DNA from: Ferriphaselus sp. R-1
GTDB lineage: Bacteria; Pseudomonadota; Gammaproteobacteria; Burkholderiales; Gallionellaceae
DNA: 62,878 bases
Assembly: GCF_000746095.1 (NCBI RefSeq)
Contig: NZ_JQKP01000015.1
Span: 1 to 62,878, forward strand
Reading direction: 5' to 3'
How positions within the stretch are numbered: the first letter of the stretch is position 1; each line of letters opens with the position of its first letter. A program made the translations under genes and the position numbers. Below are positions 56,601-62,878 of the stretch, piece after piece. The notes beneath the pieces were generated by a model. That model made no database searches, was not told where the DNA came from, and saw only the letters and a list, made by a program, of their open reading frames with translations.

Positions 56601-56734
56601 GCAATCACATCGGCGGGAAACAAGGCGCGGGTTCGGTCATAGGCCGAGAAATCACCGTCCGCATACAGCCAATCGTGTGCCGCAAGGTGAGCGCAGATGT
56701 CGTTCTCGAATTCGATTTCCTTGTGCAGGCTCAT
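53615..56734 (-). CDS. hsdR: Type I restriction enzyme, R subunit
   Basis: 1039 residues. The N-terminal nuclease domain (about 1-230) shows the PD-ExK-type pattern with ENAIDLVLFLNG and TVELKSD. The translocase has Walker A GSGKT (309-313), DEAH (420-423), helicase motifs (FTATPKAKTLELFG) and a C-terminal part that contacts the methyltransferase. It cuts DNA at random after ATP-driven translocation when the target is unmethylated. Its ATG lies in the stop of the HEPN-type gene (ATGA at 56731-56734), so it is coupled to the nested gene pair rather than directly to hsdS. Confidence 0.95.
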   Translation of the reverse strand: MSLHKEIEFENDICAHLAAHDWLYADGDFSAYDRTRALFPADVIAWVQATQPKAWETLSKNHGAAADAVLLDRLRRQLDDRGTLDVLRHGIELLGLRQPLQLAQFKPALAMNPELQAKYAANRLRVVRQVRYSLFNENAIDLVLFLNGLPIATVELKSDFTQSVEDAVDQYRFDRHPKPKGQAAAETLLDFPRGALVHFAVSNSAAMMTTRLLGAATTFLPFNLGDHGAAGNPVNPNGHRTAYLWEQVWARDSWLEIIGRYIVAKRDSKKQIKAIIFPRYHQLDATRKLVAAVLSEGAGQKYLIQHSAGSGKTNSIAWTAHFLADLHDAQHKKLFDSVLVVSDRTVLDTQLQEAIFDFERTAGVVATIKGESQSKSGELAQALSGGKKIVVCTIQTFPFALQAVQELAATQGKRFAVIADEAHSSQTGAAASKLKQLLSAEEMQELADGGEVGTEDLLAMQMAARANDAGITYVAFTATPKAKTLELFGRRPNPALSASDENLPAPFHVYSMRQAIEEGFILDVLKNYTPYKLAFKLANEGREWIDVEVERSTAMKGIMRWVRLHPYNISQKVQVVVEHFRDSVQPLLEGKAKAMVVVGSRLEAVRWQIAIDKYIKSQGYRIGTLVAFSGEVNDQESNPDPLSETSKVLNSNLNGRDIREAFATEEYQILLVANKFQTGFDQPLLCGMYVDKRLAGIQAVQTLSRLNRAHPGKDTTYILDFVNDPNEVLAAFKTYYETAELDGVTDPNLVYDLRAKLDAEGHYDDNEVDRVVTVEMNPNASQAELSAAIEPVADRLLKRYRAAHANHQAAVANKDARAEQEAQDEMNALMLFKRNLGAFQRVYAFLSQIFDYGNTAIEKRAIFFKRLLPLLEFGREREGVDLSKVTLTHHKLKDQGKRNLALVNGEYPKLSPLTETGSGEVQQKEKVYLAEIITKVNELFEGDLTEDDKLIYVNHVLKGKLLESEILVQQANNNTKEQFANSPDLSNAILNAIMDALSAHSTLSKQALGSEKVRSGLKDVLLGPAQLYETLRERAFDLG

Positions 56735-57180
56735 GGTTTATTTACCAAGTCTGGATGGTTGGTCTGCAACCAATGCTGCGTGTGCGCCAACAATTGTTCC
56801 GCTTCTTTCAAACAATCTGCCAATGCGCTATCGGCAATCGGATCACCTTCGTAATCGTTCAAGTTGCGCTGCTTGCGCAAAGCATCCAGCACGATCACCG
56901 TCTCTTTGGACACCTGCAATGTGAGCGGTAAACTTTGAATTGCCAATTGATGATGGCCGGGCTGGCTGGTCGCAGTCCGATAACCATTTGCCCACAAGCC
57001 CAGCATCGCGCATTGCATGATGGTTTTATAAGCCGCATCAAAACGATTATCCGCGCCCAACTCCTTGAGATTTGCATCCACCAAATTGCGCTGCGCCGCC
57101 AACAGCAATTTAAGTACCGCGCCTCGTGTGGGCACAAATGCCTGCAACTTATGGATGGCCAGTAAATTCTGCAAAGTCAT
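56731..57180 (-). CDS. HEPN-domain-like protein (partner of MNT)
   Basis: 149 residues, mostly helical, with the HEPN-type segment ALRKQRNLNDYEGDP (Arg105, Tyr110). The RNase motif of HEPN toxins, Arg followed by a His a few residues on, is not complete: Tyr stands where His would be. This form occurs in HEPN partners of nucleotidyltransferases. It starts 32 bases inside the end of the MNT gene. Whether it acts as a toxin is not decided by the sequence. Confidence 0.72.
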   Translation of the reverse strand: MTLQNLLAIHKLQAFVPTRGAVLKLLLAAQRNLVDANLKELGADNRFDAAYKTIMQCAMLGLWANGYRTATSQPGHHQLAIQSLPLTLQVSKETVIVLDALRKQRNLNDYEGDPIADSALADCLKEAEQLLAHTQHWLQTNHPDLVNKP

Positions 57181-57757
57181 GTTCAGTCCCGATCAAATAC
57201 AACTTGGGTTTAGCCAGCACATCCATCACCAATGGCTCTTGGTTATGCAGGCGCAGTTGAAACTCCGCAGGCGAATAAACCACCGGATTGATCTCGCGCT
57301 GTAATTTTTCTTGAGCCGAATACAGCGCCCGCACCACCTCGGCAAAACTCGCCTCACCCACTATCAGCACATCCACATCGCTGCCCGCCGTTTCAGTGCC
57401 TTGCGCGAATGAACCAAACAGCAACGCAAATTGAATCTGCGACGCAATGCCCCCCAACGCACTCAACACCACACTCACAGCACCGCTGGTTTTACGGAAC
57501 ACCCCCGCCAACTCGGCAAATACCGGACACGCACGGTTGGCCTGATACAACACCTGATTGCCTTGCTTCTCACGCAACAACAAACCCGCTTCCGCCAGCT
57601 TGCTCAACTCGCGATGCAACGTCCCCGCCGTTGTTCCGGTCTGCCGCGCTAGCTCGCGCACGTGAAAACGCTGCGCAGGTTGCAACAACAGCAACTCCAG
57701 CACCCGCAGGCGGTAAGTCCCGAACAGCACACTTAATAATTTATTGTCGTAGCTCAT
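57149..57757 (-). CDS. Winged-helix/MNT nucleotidyltransferase
   Basis: 202 residues. An N-terminal winged helix (about 5-75, with RFHVRELARQTGTTAGTLHREL) suggests DNA binding; the C-terminal part is a minimal nucleotidyltransferase with GS at 115-116 and the DVD metal pair (D127, D129) in GSDVDVLIVGE. In HEPN/MNT toxin-antitoxin pairs the MNT enzyme inactivates the HEPN toxin, in several cases by adding AMP residues. The gene overlaps the HEPN gene by 32 bases. The added winged helix could allow autoregulation. Confidence 0.82.
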   Translation of the reverse strand: MSYDNKLLSVLFGTYRLRVLELLLLQPAQRFHVRELARQTGTTAGTLHRELSKLAEAGLLLREKQGNQVLYQANRACPVFAELAGVFRKTSGAVSVVLSALGGIASQIQFALLFGSFAQGTETAGSDVDVLIVGEASFAEVVRALYSAQEKLQREINPVVYSPAEFQLRLHNQEPLVMDVLAKPKLYLIGTEHDFAEFTGHP

Positions 57758-57784
57758 TTTGCTTCGATTGTAGCTTTAATAGCT

Positions 57785-59107
57785 TCATTGCGGCAACGAT
57801 TGAATTCCGCGCACGTCTATCTTGCCCGTGACGGCGGCGGAAATCAGCGCGCTGCGGCGTTCTTGCAGCAAGGCGATGGCGCGGTTGGCTGCGGCGGTGA
57901 GGGTGTCGAATGCAGCGGTTTCTCGGTGAAGAAATGCTCTGATTTCGAGTTGCTCATCCAATGGAGGGAGAGCAAACCATATCTTGGTCATTCGAGTAAG
58001 CCCAAGGTCTTTATTGGTAGCACCACGGGTATGCAACTGCGACTGCTCATAACAACCCACACTGTTCAGTGCATACGCCAAGTAATACGGTTCAACGAGG
58101 TCGTGATTTATTTTAAGGACAGCGACGTGAACCCACACCTGAAATCGATCATCAAGATCGACAACTCTCGCGATTCCTGTAGTGCCGCCTTTGGTATAAA
58201 GAACATCGCCCTTTTCTGGAATCACTCGCCTGCAAAATTCCGAGTAGTCCTCTTCAGAAACAAATTTCGCATCGTCGAGATGCCAAGAACTCACCCCTAT
58301 ATTCCGAGCGGAAAGAAACATCACGCCATCATCAACATAATTGGGCGAGAAATGAGGGCCATCAGAAACTTGCTTGCAAACTCTGCCAATTTGCGCTCGA
58401 TCCCAATGCTCCGGCACGTCGCCCAGCCATTCGATGCCGGAGTCTTTCATCGGGGAGTTGGGGTTCAGCCCCTTGGTGACAGCGTGCGAAATCACCGCCT
58501 GCCGCTTTTCCGTCAGCAGCTCCACCAACCGCCGCTGCTCGGCAATCAGGGCATCAATCTTCCCCGTCTCGCGGTCGAGGAAGGCGGCGATGGTTTGCTG
58601 TTCCTCTAACGGAGGCAGTGCCATATACAGTCTGCCAAACACATCTGGATACAAACGCAATCTTGAATCGATCACGCCCGCAGAAAATGCCTTGTAGTAA
58701 AGGATGGTTTCGTCCGACCTCACCAAGTAGTTCAGAAATGACGGCAGGCTACCATCTATCACATGAAATACGCTGTATGCAGGACTTACGATTCCTTCGT
58801 GATTAGAAAATGCCAGCCCTCGATTCCAAGCCAGCATGATGTTCATCACCAAGTCATTCGGATAGCACACCTTATAGCCTTCGAGGGATTCAGCACGGCT
58901 AAGGTGGTCACCTTCGTCTATCACTTCAGCGCGAGGAGAAACCCCCGTGTAGGCAGAGACAGACAGCAGCGTCTCACTTCCATCCTCCGAGCGCTCGTCT
59001 CTTTCCCGGAAAACTTGCTTGACTCGCTTCAGTCCCCAATGCCCCGGCACCTCGCCCAGCCACGCGACACCACTGCCCTTGTATTCGGGATAACGCGGAA
59101 AACTCAT
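57785..59107 (-). CDS. hsdS: Type I restriction enzyme, S (specificity) subunit
   Basis: 440 residues with two target-recognition domains separated by conserved helices. The central one reads LPPLEEQQTIAAFLDRETGKIDALIAEQ and the C-terminal one LPPLDEQLEIRAFLHRE, the duplicated pattern expected of HsdS. The first recognition domain begins SGVAWLGEVPGHW, echoed by SGIEWLGDVPEHW for the second. Recognition sequence unknown. It overlaps the YhcG-like gene by four bases (ATGA) and leaves 27 bases before the MNT gene. Confidence 0.95.
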   Translation of the reverse strand: MSFPRYPEYKGSGVAWLGEVPGHWGLKRVKQVFRERDERSEDGSETLLSVSAYTGVSPRAEVIDEGDHLSRAESLEGYKVCYPNDLVMNIMLAWNRGLAFSNHEGIVSPAYSVFHVIDGSLPSFLNYLVRSDETILYYKAFSAGVIDSRLRLYPDVFGRLYMALPPLEEQQTIAAFLDRETGKIDALIAEQRRLVELLTEKRQAVISHAVTKGLNPNSPMKDSGIEWLGDVPEHWDRAQIGRVCKQVSDGPHFSPNYVDDGVMFLSARNIGVSSWHLDDAKFVSEEDYSEFCRRVIPEKGDVLYTKGGTTGIARVVDLDDRFQVWVHVAVLKINHDLVEPYYLAYALNSVGCYEQSQLHTRGATNKDLGLTRMTKIWFALPPLDEQLEIRAFLHRETAAFDTLTAAANRAIALLQERRSALISAAVTGKIDVRGIQSLPQ

Positions 59108-60111
59108 GCCTCATCCTCTTCCGGCGCGTTCTGCAAATAGAATTCGTGCAGTTTGGCTTGCAGCAGTTTTTTGTTCGGTAACTGGGTCTGGTATTCGGCG
59201 ATGAGGGCGGGCGAGAGGCTGCGGCTCAGGGCGTATTCGACGACTTCGTCGTCTTTGCTGGCGCAGAGCAGCACGCCGATGGCGGGATTTTCGTGCGGCT
59301 TTTTGATGTCACGGTCTAGCGCTTCGAGGTAGAAGCCGAGCTTGCCGAGGTATTCCGGCTCGAAGCGCCCGACCTTGAGTTCGATGGCGACGAGGCAATT
59401 AAGCCCGCGATGGAAGAAGAGCAAATCCAGTGCGAAGTCGCGTCCGCCGACTTGCAGCGGATATTCGGAGCCGACAAAGCAGAAGTCGCGTCCCAGCTCG
59501 ATGAGGAAGTCCTTGAGCTTGTGCAGTAGGCCGTGATGCAGGTCGGCTTCGGCATGGCTTTGCGGCAGGCCGAGGAATTCGACTAGGTAGCTGTCTTTGA
59601 ATACGCTCAGCGCTTCGGGGTGAATTTGTGTCACCACTGGTGACACTTTTACCGGGTTGAGTACGACGCGCTCGAACAGCGCGGTTTTGAATTGGCGCTC
59701 CAGTTCACGTTTGCTCCACTGTTCCTGTGCGGCCATGCGCAAATAGAATTCGCGTTCTTCCGGGCGTTTGCTCTGGCTGAGGATGATGAGGTTGTGCGTC
59801 CACGGCAATTGTCTCACCAGCGGTGAGACTTTTTCATCGCCGCGATACGCTTCGTAAAACTGGCGCATACGGAACAGGTTGGGGCGGGTGAAACCGCTCA
59901 GGCCGGGCTGGGTGCGCGCCAGGTAGTCGGCCAGTTGCGTGACCACGCCATCGCCCCATTCCGCCGCTTCGATCTTGCGGCTGATGTATTCGCCGACCTG
60001 CCAGTAAAGCTCGATGAGCGTGGTGTTGACGCTTTGCACGGCGCGCTGGCGCGCGGCGGCGATGAGTTTGGCGACTTCGGCGAAGTGAGTGTCGGGGGTG
60101 AGGTTGCTCAT
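59104..60111 (-). CDS. YhcG/DUF1016-type PD-(D/E)xK nuclease
   Basis: 335 residues. An N-terminal helical part (about 1-160: LIELYWQVGEYISRKIEAAEWGDGVVTQLA) is typical of the DUF1016/YhcG family, and the C-terminal nuclease fold has D229 and E244-L-K246 (LLFFHRGLNCLVAIELK). Such proteins often lie in or near type I restriction loci and are predicted nucleases. Its partners and target are unknown. It starts 100 bases after the hsdM stop and overlaps hsdS by four bases. Confidence 0.87.
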   Translation of the reverse strand: MSNLTPDTHFAEVAKLIAAARQRAVQSVNTTLIELYWQVGEYISRKIEAAEWGDGVVTQLADYLARTQPGLSGFTRPNLFRMRQFYEAYRGDEKVSPLVRQLPWTHNLIILSQSKRPEEREFYLRMAAQEQWSKRELERQFKTALFERVVLNPVKVSPVVTQIHPEALSVFKDSYLVEFLGLPQSHAEADLHHGLLHKLKDFLIELGRDFCFVGSEYPLQVGGRDFALDLLFFHRGLNCLVAIELKVGRFEPEYLGKLGFYLEALDRDIKKPHENPAIGVLLCASKDDEVVEYALSRSLSPALIAEYQTQLPNKKLLQAKLHEFYLQNAPEEDEA

Positions 60112-60211
60112 GCTGCCCCTCCAAAAAGTAACCCCCCGGTTTGAGCGTCACGCCGATGAGCTGGCGGATAGGCTTGGGGGGTGTTGTTGGCTGGATTATA
60201 CATGGCAAAGC
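60112..60211 (-). other. hsdM-YhcG gap with a hairpin
   Basis: ACCCCCC (60131-60137) and GGGGGGT (60176-60182) can pair across 38 bases. It may tune expression of the downstream genes after hsdM. No open frame of interest. Confidence 0.3.
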
Positions 60212-61954
60212 TCATGCCGACAGCCCCGCAATCATCGTCAAAATCCGATCCGTGCATTGCTTCAGTTCGGTATCAATCTCGGCCAGCGGGCGCGGCGGCT
60301 GGAACACGTAGAAGTGCCGGTTGAACGGGATTTCGTAGCCGACTTTGGTTTTGTCGTGGTCGATCCACGCATCGGGGGCGTGGGGGAGCACTTCGCGTTT
60401 GAAGTAGCTTTCCACGTCCTCATTCAGCGGGACATTCTCGGTATCACGCAGGCTGGAATCCGGCTGCGGCTTGCCTTTCTGTTTGCCCTTTTCGCCCAGC
60501 ACGATCTTGCCTTGCTCATTGCGCAGCGGGCGTTCGACGGTGATGGTGCGATAGCCGAAGTCCTGATTCTTGAAAATGCGGCTGATCGGTTTTCCCGCTT
60601 GCTCGGCTTCAACAAACTCGCCAAACAAGCGGGTGATCTCGGTGATGTGCTCGTCCGACAGCTCCTTGCGTTTGCTGCCCAGACTCTTGCGCATCTTCTG
60701 CCAGAAGCCACTGGCGTCGATCAGTTGCACACAGCCCTTGCGCGCTTCCGGCTTGCGGTTGGAGAGTATCCAGACGTAGGTGCTGATGCCGGTGTTGTAG
60801 AACATGTCGGTGGGCAGGCCGATGATGGCTTCGACCAGATCGTTTTCCAGCACGTAGCGGCGGATTTCACTTTCCCCGCTGCCTGCGCCGCCGGTAAATA
60901 GCGGCGAACCATTCAGCACGATACCGAAGCGGCTACCACCCTCGGCAGCAGGGCGCATCTTGCTGACCAGATGCAGCAGGAACAGCAGCGAGCCATCCGA
61001 CACGCGCGGCAGGCCGGGGCCGAAGCGGCCATTGAAACCTTGCTGCTCGTGCTCCTTGCGGATGTCCTTTTCGACTTTTTTCCACTCTACGCCAAACGGC
61101 GGATTGGACAGCATGTAGTCGAACTTCTTGTGCAGGTGGCCGTCGTCCGACAGGGTGTTGCCCGGTGTGATGTTGGCGACATCCTGCCCCTTGATGAGCA
61201 TGTCGGCCTTGCAGATGGCGTAGGACTCGTCGTTGAGTTCCTGCCCGAACATAGTGAGCCGCGCCTGCGGATTGTGTTCTTCCAGATACTCCCCGGCGAT
61301 GGAGAGCATGCCACCCGTGCCAGCCGTGGGATCATAAATGGTGCGCACCACGCCGGGCTTGGACAGCACCGCGTCGTCTTCGATGAACAGCAGGTTGACC
61401 ATCAGGCGGATGACTTCACGCGGGGTGAAGTGTTCCCCGGCAGTCTCGTTGGAGATTTCGGCGAATTTGCGGATCAGCTCCTCGAATACCAGCCCCATCT
61501 GGCTGTTGCTGACGGCTTCGGGATGCAGGTCGATCTGGGCGAACTTCTCGGTGACTTGATACAGCAACCCGGCCTTGCCCAAGCGTTCGACCTGAGTGTG
61601 GAAGTCGAAGCGCTCGAAGATGTCGCGCACGGCGGGCGAGAAGGCTTGCACGTAGCTGTAAAGGTTCTCACGGATGTGATCCTGATCGCCCATCAGCTTT
61701 TTCATGTCCAGCGGCGATGTATTGTAGAAACTCTGCCCCGCTTTGCGTAACAGGAACGGCTCAGGATTCAGCCCGGCCTGCTGCTTGGCTTCCAGCTCGG
61801 CCAGCACCGCCGCCTTGGTGGTTTCCAGTACGCAGTCCAGACGGCGCAGCACAGTGAATGGCAAGATCACCTTGCCGTATTCGGATTGCTTGTAGTCGCC
61901 GCGCAACAGGTCGGCGACAGACCAAATGAAGGATGAAAGGGACTGGTGGTTCAT
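60212..61954 (-). CDS. hsdM: Type I restriction enzyme, M (methyltransferase) subunit
   Basis: 580 residues. An N-terminal HsdM domain ([28 protein letters not shown]) precedes the adenine methyltransferase domain, with the SAM motif DPTAGTGGM and catalytic NPPF at 284-287. The C-terminal part contains the variable region reaching HsdS. It methylates adenine in the sites chosen by HsdS and is the first gene of the operon, so it is probably made before hsdR. Confidence 0.95.
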   Translation of the reverse strand: MNHQSLSSFIWSVADLLRGDYKQSEYGKVILPFTVLRRLDCVLETTKAAVLAELEAKQQAGLNPEPFLLRKAGQSFYNTSPLDMKKLMGDQDHIRENLYSYVQAFSPAVRDIFERFDFHTQVERLGKAGLLYQVTEKFAQIDLHPEAVSNSQMGLVFEELIRKFAEISNETAGEHFTPREVIRLMVNLLFIEDDAVLSKPGVVRTIYDPTAGTGGMLSIAGEYLEEHNPQARLTMFGQELNDESYAICKADMLIKGQDVANITPGNTLSDDGHLHKKFDYMLSNPPFGVEWKKVEKDIRKEHEQQGFNGRFGPGLPRVSDGSLLFLLHLVSKMRPAAEGGSRFGIVLNGSPLFTGGAGSGESEIRRYVLENDLVEAIIGLPTDMFYNTGISTYVWILSNRKPEARKGCVQLIDASGFWQKMRKSLGSKRKELSDEHITEITRLFGEFVEAEQAGKPISRIFKNQDFGYRTITVERPLRNEQGKIVLGEKGKQKGKPQPDSSLRDTENVPLNEDVESYFKREVLPHAPDAWIDHDKTKVGYEIPFNRHFYVFQPPRPLAEIDTELKQCTDRILTMIAGLSA

Positions 61955-62552
61955 TAGTGCTCAACGTGATATTTCTCCGATGTATTCTGCGGGGTTTGCC
62001 AAGGTATAGCAATATGCCGGATAACATAGTTCGAGTCTTAGCTGATGAATCATTGCATGCACAAATATGCTTGTGGATCAACTTGGAAATCGCCAAAACC
62101 GTTAAGTGTACGTGCGTGCGTATGCAGTGTGAGCACTCTGGAGCGACACTATACCGAGGAAACTTCGGCTTCAATGCAGCCTGATTCACCGGAAAGCTCG
62201 GTGAATTAATGGTTATGCTGGGGTAATCCAGAGGGGGGCGAGTCCATAATTTTGTGTAAAGCAGACGCAATGAACAGTCTGACAAAATGGCTCTGGCGGA
62301 CTAGCCCACTTGGCGGGAAATCGGCCATTGCGGCCATCCTCAGCAAATGGGACTAATGGCTGCTTTTCACTTCTTTCCGGACTCCTTCATTCATCGAGAC
62401 CAGGCCGAAATATCTAGATAATTCGGCCTATGTATCTAGGCGCGTCAGTGTGATTCAATTCGCTTCGCAGTCTGCGGCTCCTTATTGATAATGAAATAAA
62501 GAGACACAAGAATTCATAAATGCGAAGTATCCATAAGAATAGGTTAGAAAAG
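61955..62552. other. Intergenic accessory DNA with a palindrome
   Basis: No gene is supported. The part near 61955-62160 should hold the hsdM promoter. ATTCACCG (62184-62191) and CGGTGAAT (62199-62206) form a hairpin, and a near-perfect 28-bp palindrome lies at 62402-62429. An open frame from 62285 down into hsdM has no recognisable content and reads the hsdM start in another frame. Confidence 0.45.
62402..62429. repeat. Near-perfect 28-bp palindrome
   Basis: AGGCCGAA and TTCGGCCT flank the self-complementary TATCTAGATA core; 26 of 28 positions are palindromic. It could be a regulator site or a bidirectional terminator. The ATGTATCTAGG after it repeats part of the core. Confidence 0.5.
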
Positions 62553-62878
62553 TGTCTGAGCTAACCCGCCTTTAACGGACACTTCAATAGGAGACAGTTA
62601 ATGAAGGAGGTGTTCAATGGAAAGCAAGGGAAAAGGCAAGGTAAATCCGGAGAGGCAGCGGCAGCGGTTCAGTGCGGAATTCAAGCGCGAGGCAGTGCGG
62701 TTGCTGGAATTGGGGCAAAAGCCGGGGACGCAACTAGCGCTGGAACTGGGTGTTGCACGCAACCGGCTCTACAAGTGGCAGGCGCAATTCAAGGCGAATG
62801 GTGGCGTATTCCGCGAGCCCGGTCGACCAAAGGTGACGGAAGAGAGCGAGCTATCGAAGCTCAAACGGGAGCTGAAGC
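62553..62878 (+). mobile_element. IS3-family insertion sequence, left part
   Basis: The likely left end is TGTCTGAGCTAACCCGCC from about 62553, followed by GGACAC at about 62577-62582, then a transposase gene with a strong site. The TGxC start and layout fit IS3-family elements of the type with two overlapping frames. The right part lies beyond the window. Confidence 0.7.
62617..62878 (+). CDS. IS3-family transposase OrfA (N-terminal part, window edge)
   Basis: A partial frame of 87 residues starting MESKGKGKVNPERQRQRF. The HTH_Tnp_1 region (SAEFKREAVRLLELGQKPG, LALELGVARNRLYKWQAQF) is the DNA-binding domain of IS3-family OrfA. AAGGAGG lies 5-6 bases before the ATG. It runs off the end of the window, so the rest of OrfA and OrfB are not seen. 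Confidence 0.85.
   Translation, partial: MESKGKGKVNPERQRQRFSAEFKREAVRLLELGQKPGTQLALELGVARNRLYKWQAQFKANGGVFREPGRPKVTEESELSKLKRELK

Noticed and set aside
61761..62285. Minus-strand frame reaching into hsdM from upstream
   Set aside because: It overlaps the start of hsdM in a different frame and has no recognisable domain.

Overview
The window looks like a stretch of a GC-rich betaproteobacterial chromosome. The core gene order rimP-nusA-infB-rbfA-truB-rpsO-pnp, a lysC/tRNA-Ser pair and hemA-prfA all fit that group. A cytoplasmic sulfite dehydrogenase (soeABC) with SulP transporters, TusA, a DsrE-type protein and a FadL-like porin suggests a sulfur-oxidising lithotroph, perhaps of the Gallionellaceae/Nitrosomonadales kind. 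The lineage is inferred from gene content only.

Layout. 1-5.5 kb holds tRNA-Ser(GCU), lysC, recJ, a ParD/ParE-like toxin-antitoxin pair and prfB with its programmed +1 frameshift. 5.5-12.9 kb is a c-di-GMP block: an HD-GYP relic, then a translationally coupled trio of binding lipoprotein, HAMP/PAS/GGDEF-EAL protein and PhnD-like/PAS/GGDEF protein. 13-29.6 kb is housekeeping: uvrB, a glutamine amidotransferase, the rimP-to-pnp translation cluster, mnmC, a YceH-family gene, hemA and prfA. 29.8-32.4 kb holds a lipoprotein and a NarL/NarX-like two-component pair whose kinase appears soluble. 32.7-43.5 kb is the sulfur cluster, all on the plus strand: soeA-soeB-soeC-sulP-sulP-tusA-dsrE-fadL. It starts divergently from the two-component pair, which is therefore the obvious candidate regulator. 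43.6-49.1 kb has a GGDEF/EAL plus HDOD pair, corA, a DUF4126 membrane protein and a phosphohexomutase. tRNA-Lys(CUU) and a lipocalin follow.

From about 50.0 kb the window is accessory DNA. Two 123-bp direct repeats (50043-50165 and 53328-53450, one mismatch) each contain the 3' half of a minus-strand tRNA-Asn, from the anticodon loop to CCA, plus its terminator. Neither has the 5' half, so the intact tRNA-Asn should lie to the right of this window and the repeats look like stacked attachment sites. The first segment carries a small lipoprotein, a PAS/GGDEF cyclase and a secreted endonuclease. The second carries a type I restriction-modification operon on the minus strand, in the order hsdM, YhcG-like nuclease, hsdS, MNT nucleotidyltransferase, HEPN protein, hsdR. 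The overlaps place a toxin-antitoxin-like pair inside the restriction operon and couple it to hsdR. The window ends inside an IS3-family element.

The most interesting candidates for further work are the HEPN/MNT and YhcG genes nested in the type I locus, the stacked tRNA-Asn att repeats, the SulP transporter with an inserted coiled-coil domain, the Cys-rich soluble NarX-like kinase facing soeABC, and the binding-protein/c-di-GMP trio.
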